DNA of 7,130 nt from Candidatus Profundicultor aquiphilus (GCA_013314795.1 JABUEZ010000106.1:1-7130); one strand, 5' to 3'; positions 1 through 6,188 are shown, counted from the stretch's first letter. A program made the numbers and translations. The notes: generated from the letters alone by a model not told the origin.

Positions 1-270
1 AAACTCATGAATTTCTCCAATAATTTCCTGTCCCTCTTTCCACTCACTGTTGATACTTATAAACCCTGCAATCCTTTCTTTATCCAGGGCAACCAGAAAT
101 CCAGCCGGATCACCTCGCCACAACCACAAAAGATACCCCCGTATTCGTTCTCGGTGTTGGTAAGCATATTCGGGGAGTTCCTGATATGCCTTTTGATAAA
201 GTTCGATGAGCGACTCCAGCTTTTCTTCTAATTCTTTACAGCTCAGTGTAACAAGCTGAAAACAAACCAC
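1..270 (-). CDS. GNAT-family N-acetyltransferase, N-terminal part (cut by left edge)
   Basis: Ninety codons are open from the GTG at 270 to the window edge. The protein starts with a helical, charged stretch (about residues 12-50). It then gives a beta strand-turn-strand pair (FLVALDKERIAGFISI, about 58-73) and ends with GEIHEF (85-90), which is the beginning of GNAT motif A. In this fold that strand leads into the acetyl-CoA pyrophosphate-binding loop (R/Q-x-x-G-x-G/A), which lies beyond the edge. Family knowledge: such enzymes move an acetyl group from acetyl-CoA to an amine on a small molecule or protein; the acceptor cannot be read here. I prefer GTG 270 because AGGGAG lies 8 nt upstream. 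GTG 279 is in frame but has no spacing to that site. The gene is divergent from the Spy-like operon. The family call is fairly firm; the substrate is unknown. Confidence 0.72.
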   Translation of the reverse strand, partial: MVCFQLVTLSCKELEEKLESLIELYQKAYQELPEYAYQHRERIRGYLLWLWRGDPAGFLVALDKERIAGFISINSEWKEGQEIIGEIHEF

Positions 271-304
271 CCCGATCACTCCCTATCCATTGTACCTAAA
301 TCAC

Positions 305-337
305 CTGTCATTTTTCACAAATTTGCCACAAATGAGC
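305..337. promoter_or_regulatory. 11-bp-phased heptamer repeats, candidate OmpR/PhoB-type regulator site
   Basis: Three heptamers begin at 305 (CTGTCAT), 316 (CACAAAT) and 327 (CACAAAT), so their starts are exactly 11 bp apart. The 11-mers at 316-326 and 327-337 match at 9 of 11 positions. A weaker fourth unit (CAAAAAA) falls in phase at 338. Response regulators of the OmpR/PhoB class bind head-to-tail as dimers to direct repeats with this period, and CTGTCAT is the half-site of the E. coli PhoB box. The array sits between the divergent GNAT and Spy-like genes, upstream of the possible -10 at 371-376. The inference is that the response regulator encoded at 991 binds here. The repeats are visible; the binding is not proven. 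Confidence 0.4.
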
Positions 338-370
338 CAAAAAATCGACACATGTCAAGATTATGATGTG

Positions 371-376
371 TATAAC
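371..376 (+). promoter_or_regulatory. Possible -10 element for the Spy-like/two-component operon
   Basis: TATAAC lies 28 bases before the start codon at 404. No good -35 hexamer stands at 16-18 bp; the nearest resemblance, TCGACA at 345-350, is 20 bp away. A weak -35 is typical of activator-dependent promoters, and the phased repeats would then lie about 45-80 bp upstream of transcription start. Tentative. Confidence 0.3.
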
Positions 377-388
377 CAAATTAACTCG

Positions 389-395
389 AAGGAGG
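389..395 (+). promoter_or_regulatory. Ribosome binding site fixing the start of the Spy-like gene
   Basis: AAGGAGG is 8 nt before the ATG at 404. The reading frame is open further upstream, to an ATG at 290. The site and the signal peptide that begins at 404 show that the upstream part is not translated as part of this protein. A second in-frame ATG at 398 is too close to the site. Confidence 0.85.
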
Positions 396-403
396 TTATG
401 AAC

Positions 404-931
404 ATGAAAAAGCTCGGCATTCTCGTGCTCCTGGTGATTTCTCTGGTCGGTGGTCTGAGTGCCTTTGCCTTTGCTGCAGGCCCTTACCGGGGTGGGTCAA
501 AAATGCCTTCTCAACCTAGTATGGGTATGCGATGGAACCAGCCGGATGACTCGTTTCCAGGGAGAGGCCCTCTTTTCGGTATTACCCTGACTACCGAACA
601 GAAAGAAAAAGTTCTGGAAATCCAGAAAAAGAACCTGGAAATCATCCAGAATCTGCGTAATCAGATTCAGAGCGCACGCCTGACATTACAGGAACTGAGT
701 TTGAAACCGACAAGCCCAGAAACTGCTGAACAAATTCGAGCCAAAGTAAAAGAAATTATGGATTTAAGGAAACAGATTCAGGATGTCCACCGCACCATGT
801 ATCAGGAATTCCTGGATCTTCTTACTCCGGAACAACTCACCCAGCTTGTGCAAAAAGAAGGTCAAGGGCCTTACGGAAAAGGATTTTGTGGCGTAGGACC
901 AGGACTGATGCGCTTCGGAAAACGGTGGTAA
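404..931 (+). CDS. Spy/CpxP/ZraP-like exported LTxxQ protein
   Basis: A 175-residue secreted protein. Residues 1-25 are a signal peptide: MKK, a hydrophobic core, then AFA-A with cleavage likely near residue 24 or 25. A glycine/proline-rich linker follows (26-58). The helical core (about 60-150) carries two LTxxQ signatures, LTTEQ at 62-66 and LTPEQ at 140-144, which bracket charged helices. This is the pattern of the CpxP/Spy/ZraP superfamily of periplasmic chaperones and metal or envelope-stress sensors. The C-terminal tail (152-175) is rich in Gly and aromatic residues and has the protein's only cysteine (C162). Family knowledge: members bind unfolded proteins or metals and can repress a partner sensor kinase. 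Its position directly before a response regulator and histidine kinase supports such a feedback role. No His/Cys-rich metal site is visible, so a chaperone role is at least as likely as metal binding. Confidence 0.78.
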   Translation: MKKLGILVLLVISLVGGLSAFAFAAGPYRGGSKMPSQPSMGMRWNQPDDSFPGRGPLFGITLTTEQKEKVLEIQKKNLEIIQNLRNQIQSARLTLQELSLKPTSPETAEQIRAKVKEIMDLRKQIQDVHRTMYQEFLDLLTPEQLTQLVQKEGQGPYGKGFCGVGPGLMRFGKRW

Positions 932-937
932 AATAAA

Positions 938-960
938 AAGGGGAGGGTTTACCTCCCCTT
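938..960 (+). terminator. Hairpin between the Spy-like gene and the response regulator
   Basis: A perfect 9-bp stem (AAGGGGAGG with CCTCCCCTT) closes a 5-nt loop, GTTTA, seven bases after the stop codon at 931. The tail after the stem is TTGTTGG rather than a run of T, so it is probably a leaky terminator or a 3'-end stabiliser. It could raise the amount of the exported protein over the downstream regulators, which would otherwise be read from the same promoter. Confidence 0.55.
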
Positions 961-990
961 GTTGGAGATACAAATCGAGGAGCAAAACCG

Positions 991-1677
991 GTGAGCTCAA
1001 TTCTTGTAGTCGATGATGAAAAGGCAGTGTGTGACCTTTTGAAAATGTACCTGGAAAAAGAGGGATTCGAAGTAATGGTTGCCCACGATGGCGAGGAAGC
1101 TCTGAAAAAAGTCGAGCACCATCATCCCAGTCTTATCCTTTTAGACCTTATGCTTCCCAAAAAGGATGGATGGACAGTATGTCGGGAAATCCGCAAAATA
1201 TCGGATGTCCCCATCATTATGCTTACCGCCCGGGGAGAGGAGTTTGACCGAATTCTGGGATTAGAGTTAGGAGCAGATGATTATATAGCCAAACCTTTCA
1301 GTCCTCGAGAAGTTGTGGCCAGGGTTAAGGCAGTTCTTCGCCGAACCCAAATGCAGGGAGGAGAAAAAACCAAACACCTTGACTATGGATGCCTTTTCAT
1401 CGACTACGAAGCCCGTATGGTGAAAATCAACGGGAAAGAATTGACTCTGACTCCAAAGGAATTCGAATTGCTCTGGTTTTTAGCCAGAAACCCTTCCCGA
1501 GCGTATACCCGGGAAAAACTCCTGGAACTCATCTGGGACTATGACTTTGCCGGAGATAGCCGTACGGTAGATACCCACATCAAGCGTCTCCGAGAAAAGC
1601 TGGAAGAAGCTGGTGCCCCTCCTTGTATTAAGACTGTCTGGGGGTACGGATATAAATTTGAGATAGAGCCTCAATGA
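991..1677 (+). CDS. OmpR/PhoB-family DNA-binding response regulator
   Basis: A 228-residue cytoplasmic transcription factor. The receiver domain (about 3-118) has the acidic pair D8/D9, the phospho-acceptor D52 (LLDLMLP), the switch residue T79 (MLTA) and K101 (AKPF). All key residues are present. After a short linker (about 119-130) comes a winged-helix domain of the OmpR/PhoB type (about 131-225), with the recognition-helix signature SRTVDTHIKRLREKL and the final wing VWGYGYKF. The GTG start is supported by GAGGAG 8 nt upstream. Its last bases overlap the ATG of the histidine kinase (ATGA), so the two are translationally coupled and very probably cognate. It likely controls envelope or nutrient-stress genes; the phased repeats at 305-337 are a candidate autoregulatory site. 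The target set cannot be told from sequence. Confidence 0.95.
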   Translation: MSSILVVDDEKAVCDLLKMYLEKEGFEVMVAHDGEEALKKVEHHHPSLILLDLMLPKKDGWTVCREIRKISDVPIIMLTARGEEFDRILGLELGADDYIAKPFSPREVVARVKAVLRRTQMQGGEKTKHLDYGCLFIDYEARMVKINGKELTLTPKEFELLWFLARNPSRAYTREKLLELIWDYDFAGDSRTVDTHIKRLREKLEEAGAPPCIKTVWGYGYKFEIEPQ

Positions 1678-3503
1678 GAAAAAGCCTCTTTACCAAACTT
1701 CTCTTTTCACATCTTCTGGTCATCACCATATCATACTTTGTTTTGGGGTTCAGCTTATCTCTCCTCTTCAGCCGTTACTACTTTTCCCTGCAGGAAAAAG
1801 AACTCGTCAAGCGAGGAGAAAATCTAATCAATATCCTCACCCAAACTTCCGATTTCCACTTTGAAATCCCCGAGATAGCGCGCCGATTTGTCCAGGGAAT
1901 TTCCATTACCGTAGTAAGCAAAGAAGAACTCCTGCAAGAAAGGCCGCTTCCTCCTCGGGGTTTTATGCGTCGAATGTGGGGTAGAGTCGCCGAAACTGGC
2001 TTACCTCAGACAATCTGGGAAAAAATCCAAAAAGGGGAATATATTTCCTGGCAGAATTTCCACCCTGTACTTCGTCAGGATGTTTTGAGCGTTGCTCTTC
2101 CTCTGGAGCGTAAAGGACAAACCCTTGCTGCCCTGATTCTCTCCGTTCCTCTCACCAATATCGAAACGACCATAAAGACTGTCGAATACTTTCTTCTTTT
2201 CTCCAGTCTTATTTCTCTTTCACTCTCCCTTCTTGTCGCTTTTCTATCCTCTTCGTCGTTAGCCCGCCCCCTCAAAAGGATGAGCGAAATAGCCCGACAG
2301 CTTGCTCGGGGAAATTTCCAGGAAAAAATCAAAATCGAGACTCAAGACGAAGTTGGCCAACTGGCGCAAGATTTCAATATCCTCTCTGAAACTCTGGAAG
2401 AAACCATCGGAAAACTTCGCGAAGAGAAAGAACGTACCGAAAATATTTTCCTTCATATGTCTGAAGGTGTTCTTGCCATCGATAGAAGTAAACATATTGT
2501 TTCCATGAATCCCGCTCTTCAAAGAACGCTCTCCATCGAAAAGGAAGAGGTTTCCACCCTCCGAGATCTCCACCTGGGAGAAGAAATCGAAAAACTCTTC
2601 GAAGAAGTCCTGCAAACGGGACAGGAAAAAGAAAAGGAAGTCGTGCTTGCCGAAGGGAAAAACATTGTTTTCCATATTACCCCTCTTCAGGAAAAAGAAG
2701 CCATCAAAGGTGCCGTGGCTGTGGTGCAGGATATCACCGCACTGCGCAAGGTAGATCAATTGCGGCGAGAATTCATTGCCAACGTTTCCCATGAACTGCG
2801 CACGCCTCTTACCTCCATACAGGGTTTTCTTGAAGCAGCCATCGACCAGGTTATTTCTCTGGAAGAATTCAAAGAAAAATATCTACCCCTCATTCACGGT
2901 GAAACACTGCGCCTTTCTCGACTCATTCATGACCTTCTGGACCTTTCCCTTATGGAATCCGGGAAAATCCGATGGGAAATGGAAAGCGTTATCATCAGCC
3001 AGGTAGTCCACAGAGTCATTACCAAACTCTCTCCGTTACTCTCGGCGCGTCAAATCGAGGTTCAAGAAGAGTTTGAACATGACCTCCCCCCAGTATTGGG
3101 AAACGAAGACCGGCTGGAACAGGTCTTTACCAACCTTCTCCATAACGCCATTCTCTTCTCGTCTCCAGGAAGCCCTGTTACCGTAGGAGGAAGAATCCAG
3201 GAAGGACATCTCCTTCTTTTCGTGCGTGACCAGGGTTCTGGCATACCTTCCCAGGACCTTCCTTACATTTTTGAGCGCTTCTATCGCGTGGATAAATCTC
3301 GTTCTCGCGAAGGAGGAGGAACGGGTCTTGGTCTGGCCATCACCAAACAGATTATAGAACACCACGGAGGGAGAATCTGGGCAGAAAGCGAACTCAACAG
3401 AGGCACAACGTTTTTTTTCACCCTTCCTATTTTTCCTTCACCACAGTCCGGCGGAGAAGTTGCTCCAGAGCCAAAGCCAGCGCCCCACCCAAAAGGGCAG
3501 TGA
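1674..3503 (+). CDS. PhoR-like membrane sensor histidine kinase (TM-sensor-TM-HAMP-PAS-HisKA-HATPase)
   Basis: A 609-residue inner-membrane kinase. In order: TM1 (about 8-32); an extracytoplasmic sensor region (33-168) whose strand pattern (VLSVALPL..., LAALILSVPL) suggests a PDC/Cache-like fold; TM2 (about 171-193); HAMP (about 194-246); a PAS domain (about 253-360, ending VVQDITALR); HisKA with the phospho-accepting H373 in FIANVSHELRTPLTSIQGF; and an ATP-binding domain with N487/N491, DQGSGIP (519-525), IFERFYRVD (532-540) and GGGTGLGLAI (547-556). All catalytic boxes are present, so it should be active. The start overlaps the regulator's stop by ATGA. The kinase core ends near residue 585 (FFFTLPIF). 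A proline-rich tail of about 22 residues follows, encoded where the gene overlaps the opposing membrane-protein gene. The sensor region contains an arginine-rich patch (RGFMRRMWGR, 95-104). The signal is unknown; the Spy-like neighbour suggests envelope stress. Confidence 0.95.
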   Translation: MRKSLFTKLLFSHLLVITISYFVLGFSLSLLFSRYYFSLQEKELVKRGENLINILTQTSDFHFEIPEIARRFVQGISITVVSKEELLQERPLPPRGFMRRMWGRVAETGLPQTIWEKIQKGEYISWQNFHPVLRQDVLSVALPLERKGQTLAALILSVPLTNIETTIKTVEYFLLFSSLISLSLSLLVAFLSSSSLARPLKRMSEIARQLARGNFQEKIKIETQDEVGQLAQDFNILSETLEETIGKLREEKERTENIFLHMSEGVLAIDRSKHIVSMNPALQRTLSIEKEEVSTLRDLHLGEEIEKLFEEVLQTGQEKEKEVVLAEGKNIVFHITPLQEKEAIKGAVAVVQDITALRKVDQLRREFIANVSHELRTPLTSIQGFLEAAIDQVISLEEFKEKYLPLIHGETLRLSRLIHDLLDLSLMESGKIRWEMESVIISQVVHRVITKLSPLLSARQIEVQEEFEHDLPPVLGNEDRLEQVFTNLLHNAILFSSPGSPVTVGGRIQEGHLLLFVRDQGSGIPSQDLPYIFERFYRVDKSRSREGGGTGLGLAITKQIIEHHGGRIWAESELNRGTTFFFTLPIFPSPQSGGEVAPEPKPAPHPKGQ

Positions 3504-3930
3504 TAAGCTGGGGAATCTGCATAGCCTGCGCCACAGGACCCGGAACTTTTACAAGAACCGTGACCGCCTGAGAAAGCAAAACATACTTTGCCAGAGCACC
3601 GGCAACGACACCTGCGATCTTCCAAAAGAAGCTACGCCTTGTCAGGAAAATCCCAAAGACGATGACAAGCAAGGAATTTCCCATCATGATAAACGGAATC
3701 ATCGGTGCAAGGGGAGCAGGAAGAATACCCCTTGAAAACGCTATCCAGGGAGTAAAAAAACCGATGACCACCCCACTTCCAATCCCCTGGAAGATGGTAG
3801 CCAGTAACAAAGCCATGTTGACCAGTGGTCCTGTCACAAGTTGGGGGAAACCCAGCATCTGGATCACGAGAACCAGGGCAAAAAGGAGAGCTGTTCCTGT
3901 GATCCACCTCACTTGTCTCTCTCTTTTCAC
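3427..3930 (-). CDS. ECF-type transporter S-component-like membrane protein, substrate unknown
   Basis: A 167-residue, very hydrophobic protein with about five or six membrane segments (roughly 9-27, 35-48, 50-66, 76-96, 103-126, 138-158) and short charged ends (KRER at the start, LLRRTVVKEK at the end). The length, topology and the segment TGPLVN...TPWIAF..GILPAPLAPMIPF...GN resemble small S-components of energy-coupling factor transporters. These bind a vitamin or cofactor precursor and work with shared EcfA/EcfT subunits, none of which is here. It starts at GTG 3930 behind GAGGTGAGG, 18 nt after the methyltransferase gene stops, so it is the last gene of the lipB-lipA operon. The position makes a lipoate- or cofactor-related substrate possible but does not show it. 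The last 77 bp overlap the histidine kinase gene tail to tail. The membrane-protein call is firm; the ECF call is moderate. Confidence 0.68.
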   Translation of the reverse strand: MKRERQVRWITGTALLFALVLVIQMLGFPQLVTGPLVNMALLLATIFQGIGSGVVIGFFTPWIAFSRGILPAPLAPMIPFIMMGNSLLVIVFGIFLTRRSFFWKIAGVVAGALAKYVLLSQAVTVLVKVPGPVAQAMQIPQLITALLGGALALALEQLLRRTVVKEK

Positions 3931-3948
3931 CTTACCTCACCTCAAGCA

Positions 3949-4470
3949 CTATTTTCCCTTCACGTAAAGATAGAGATTATATTCACTGTCAAATACTGCT
4001 GGAACCCAGGAAGGAAGTTTCCACACGTAGGAAACAATCCTTGCCCCTTCCTTGAGTTCCCGACGGAACTTCTCCTGCAAAAGTTCATTGACATGGGAAA
4101 AAAGAAAAATGGTTACCACATCAGCTTCGTAAAGGGGAACGGTGTGGAGATTGCCGAAAATTACCCGCACCCGAGAAGCATGGCCAGAAAAGAATACCCG
4201 CAGGATTGCCAGAAGGTAGAGCCACGGATTCAATTCCACTCCCACTGCCTGAGCCCGGTACTCCCGCGCCGCACAGACCAGAATTCTTCCATCTCCACAT
4301 CCCAGGTCATAGAGTACTTCCCCAGGTTTGAGATCACTCATTTCCAGCATCCTCCGTACCCTCTTCATATCGGTTGGCTGCCAGGGAATACCATGAAAAA
4401 AGAGCGGAAAGAGCCAGAAAAAAAAGAGAAAAAGGGTAACGGAAAAAAGCACTCCCAGAAAAAGCATCAT
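3949..4470 (-). CDS. Membrane-anchored class I SAM methyltransferase, FAM173/ATPSCKMT-like
   Basis: A 173-residue protein with one N-terminal membrane segment (about 3-25, rich in Phe and Leu). A proline-containing linker (GIPWQPTD, 27-34) and a seven-strand Rossmann methyltransferase domain follow. Motif I is LYDLGCGDGR (53-62), which binds S-adenosylmethionine; E79 in GVELNPW would bind the ribose hydroxyls; ADVVTIFLF (116-124) is the motif IV region. The ELNPW signature, the membrane anchor with prolines just before the domain, and the ELKEGARIVSY block recall the FAM173 protein-lysine methyltransferases (ATPSCKMT methylates the ATP synthase c subunit in mitochondria). That likeness is from memory, not an alignment. 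ATG 4470 overlaps the lipA stop by ATGA; a second ATG at 4467 has better spacing (7 nt) from GGAGG. A protein-lysine substrate, perhaps membrane-bound, is inferred. Confidence 0.8.
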   Translation of the reverse strand: MMLFLGVLFSVTLFLFFFWLFPLFFHGIPWQPTDMKRVRRMLEMSDLKPGEVLYDLGCGDGRILVCAAREYRAQAVGVELNPWLYLLAILRVFFSGHASRVRVIFGNLHTVPLYEADVVTIFLFSHVNELLQEKFRRELKEGARIVSYVWKLPSWVPAVFDSEYNLYLYVKGK

Positions 4471-5315
4471 TTTACCTCCATAAAACGTTCTGCCAGATAC
4501 GAACTCCTCACAAAAGGACCACTGGCCACCCCCCAGAAACCAAGCTCATAGGCCTTTTCTTCATAAAAAGAGAACCATGAAGGTGGAACATATGCCCTGA
4601 CCGGAAGGTGTTTCATCGAAGGACGCAGATACTGCCCAATGGTTACAATATCGCAACCAGCATGCCGCAAATCGGACAACACTTCCAGGACTTCCTCTGG
4701 GGTTTCACCCAAACCCACCATAAGCCCGGATTTAGTGAGGACCGAGGGAAATAGGGCCTTAAACCGTTCCAGCACAAAGAGAGAACGTTCATACTGCGCC
4801 TTCGGTCTTACGGTTGGATAAAGACGTGGGACGGTCTCTACATTGTGATTGAAAACATCGGGAAGATCCTCCCGAAAAATCTCTAGAAATTCTTCTCGTC
4901 CCTGAAAATCAGGAGTGAGAATTTCGATGGTAGCCGAAGGAAGTGTCATTCGTAACGCCCTGATAACCTGGACAAAATGACCAGCTCCTCCATCGGGAAG
5001 GTCATCCCGAGTAACCGAAGTAACCACCACATGCTTGAGGGCAAGAGCTTTCGCGGCCTGTGCTACCCGTATCGGTTCTTCCGGATCGGGCGGTAACGGC
5101 CGACCTTTTTTCACAGCGCAAAAACCGCAATTCCTGGTACAGACTTCGCCCAAAATAAGAAACGTCGCCGTGCCTTTCCCAAAACATTCACCGATATTGG
5201 GACAACGAGCACTTTCACAGACCGTATGTAACCCCAGAGAACGAAGGAGTATCTCCATATTTTCTCCACCCGAGGCCGGAAACCGCCTTTTGATCCAGTG
5301 GGGTAATTCACTCAT
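4467..5315 (-). CDS. lipA: Lipoyl synthase
   Basis: A 282-residue radical-SAM enzyme that inserts two sulfur atoms into protein-bound octanoyl groups to make lipoyl groups. Both iron-sulfur sites are visible: the auxiliary cluster motif C33-x4-C38-x5-C44 (CESARCPNIGEC) and the radical-SAM motif C59-x3-C63-x2-C66 (CTRNCGFC). The C-terminal RSSY motif (270-273) supplies the serine ligand of the auxiliary cluster. The barrel motifs VVTSVTRDDLPDGG, HNVETV and KSGLMVGLGE are intact. The length is usual for compact bacterial LipA. AAGGAG is 7 nt before the ATG. The start overlaps the lipB stop by ATGA and the stop overlaps the methyltransferase start, so the three are co-translated. Substrates would be E2 lipoyl domains or the glycine-cleavage H protein, none of them in this window. 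Confidence 0.98.
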   Translation of the reverse strand: MSELPHWIKRRFPASGGENMEILLRSLGLHTVCESARCPNIGECFGKGTATFLILGEVCTRNCGFCAVKKGRPLPPDPEEPIRVAQAAKALALKHVVVTSVTRDDLPDGGAGHFVQVIRALRMTLPSATIEILTPDFQGREEFLEIFREDLPDVFNHNVETVPRLYPTVRPKAQYERSLFVLERFKALFPSVLTKSGLMVGLGETPEEVLEVLSDLRHAGCDIVTIGQYLRPSMKHLPVRAYVPPSWFSFYEEKAYELGFWGVASGPFVRSSYLAERFMEVK

Positions 5316-6040
5316 AGGATAACTCCTTGACTCAAAACAACTTCAAAATCTTCCTGCACTTCCTGCATGTCAAAACCCAAAACTGTCCCCATTGCCTCAG
5401 CAAGCCACTCCTTCATGGCATAGCGTTCTTCCCAAGAATACCTATTTCCAGTAATACATTCAAGAGATGTGACTCCTTTATCACGAATTCCACAGGGAAC
5501 AATGTACCGAAAATGGGCAAGATTCGGAGAAATATTCAGGGCAAACCCATGGTACGTGACCCACCCTCTCACGGCAATACCAATGGCGGCAATTTTTTCT
5601 GGGTTTTCTGGATTTACCCAAACACCGGTATGAGGAGGATATCGAAAACCTTCTATCTGGAAACGGCGCAAAAAAAGAATTAAGGTTTCCTCCAGCGCCC
5701 GTAAAAAAGCATGGACATCTTTCCGCCAGAAACGCAGGTTAATAACAGGGTAACCAACAATCTGTCCCGGACCGTGATAGGTAATATCTCCACCCCTTTC
5801 CACCTCATAGACCTTTATTCCTTCCCGCCGAAGAACTTCCTCACCAACCAGGAGATTTTCCCTCGACGCCGAGCGACCCAGAGTAAAAACCGGTGGGTGT
5901 TCAAGGAGAAGAAGAACTCCGGGTAAATCATTCTGAACCACATGTTCCCAGAGCTTTTTCTGTAAACCCAGTGCCTGGGTATAATCAATCACACCCCGGT
6001 AACGCTTGTACCAAAGCCTGTACTTCTCCAATCCTATCAC
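5312..6040 (-). CDS. lipB: Octanoyl-[ACP]:protein N-octanoyltransferase
   Basis: A 242-residue cytoplasmic enzyme that moves octanoate from acyl carrier protein to a lysine of lipoyl domains, the first step of lipoate assembly. The family signatures are present: EHPPVFTLGR (47-56), RGGDITYHGPGQ (82-93), the catalytic K149 in EKIAAIGIAVRGW, and the catalytic C183 in IVPCGIRDKGVTSL. Both catalytic residues are intact. A TGA codon directly precedes GTG 6040 in frame, so this is the earliest possible start. The site before it (AAGTGA) is poor and abuts the codon, unlike the strong sites of its neighbours. Translation may instead be coupled to a short leader ORF ending in the same GTGA. lipA follows with an ATGA overlap. 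Together LipB and LipA make lipoate without an external supply. Confidence 0.97.
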   Translation of the reverse strand: MIGLEKYRLWYKRYRGVIDYTQALGLQKKLWEHVVQNDLPGVLLLLEHPPVFTLGRSASRENLLVGEEVLRREGIKVYEVERGGDITYHGPGQIVGYPVINLRFWRKDVHAFLRALEETLILFLRRFQIEGFRYPPHTGVWVNPENPEKIAAIGIAVRGWVTYHGFALNISPNLAHFRYIVPCGIRDKGVTSLECITGNRYSWEERYAMKEWLAEAMGTVLGFDMQEVQEDFEVVLSQGVIL

Positions 6041-6081
6041 TCACTTAACCGTGAACCGGCTACCGGAAAAATAATAACCAT
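6037..6081 (-). CDS. Possible 14-codon leader ORF coupled to lipB
   Basis: ATG at 6081 opens a frame coding MVIIFPVAGSRLSE. It ends at TGA 6039-6037, inside the GTGA that also starts lipB at 6040. GGAG lies 10 nt upstream of the ATG, slightly far but usable, and better than the site in front of lipB itself. The same stop-start overlap style (ATGA) joins lipB to lipA and lipA to the methyltransferase. It could let ribosomes reinitiate at lipB. No similarity is recognised, and an ORF this short can arise by chance. Confidence 0.33.
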   Translation of the reverse strand: MVIIFPVAGSRLSE

Positions 6082-6161
6082 AATAAATAAACTCCACAAA
6101 AGGAAATTAAACTACCCTCTCTCAAGCCAGTTTACCCAGCAGTGTATTGAAAGAGAATCAG

Positions 6162-6187
6162 AAAGTACTCCTTTCTCACAGCACTTT
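6162..6187 (-). other. Hairpin in the lipB leader
   Basis: On the minus strand AAAGTGCT pairs with AGTACTTT (8 bp, one G-U) around a 10-nt loop. An alternative 6-bp hairpin, AGAAAG with CTTTCT, uses part of the same bases, so the two exclude each other. No T run follows, so this is not an intrinsic terminator. It lies about 15-40 nt after the predicted transcription start of the lip operon. Confidence 0.3.
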
Positions 6188-6188
6188 T

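Noticed and set aside
7..231. Plus-strand open frame of 74 codons
   Set aside because: It lies opposite the GNAT-like coding frame, which runs unbroken on the minus strand and has a recognisable motif. The plus frame has no family features or ribosome site.
276..295. TACAAT at 295-290 as the -10 of the GNAT gene, and a 4-codon frame MDRE ending in GTGA
   Set aside because: The -10 would put the transcript start on top of the ribosome site, with no fitting -35, and a 4-codon frame is easily chance.
290..403. N-terminal extension of the Spy-like protein from an ATG at 290
   Set aside because: The AAGGAGG site and the signal peptide both begin the protein at 404. The upstream part covers the intergenic control region.
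2259..2792. Minus-strand 177-codon Phe-rich frame inside the kinase gene
   Set aside because: It is opposite the HAMP-PAS-HisKA coding region, which has clear domains. The Phe richness is the complement of Lys/Glu codons (AAA/GAA).
3411..3418. Run of eight T near the end of the kinase gene as a frameshift or terminator
   Set aside because: The frame stays open and gives the usual FFFTLP ending. No stem precedes the run, so it is not a terminator. It remains a slippage-prone spot.
3841..4551. Plus-strand 236-codon frame
   Set aside because: It lies opposite the methyltransferase and parts of its two neighbours. The composition is low-complexity Lys/Pro/His with no domain, and all three minus-strand genes are well supported.
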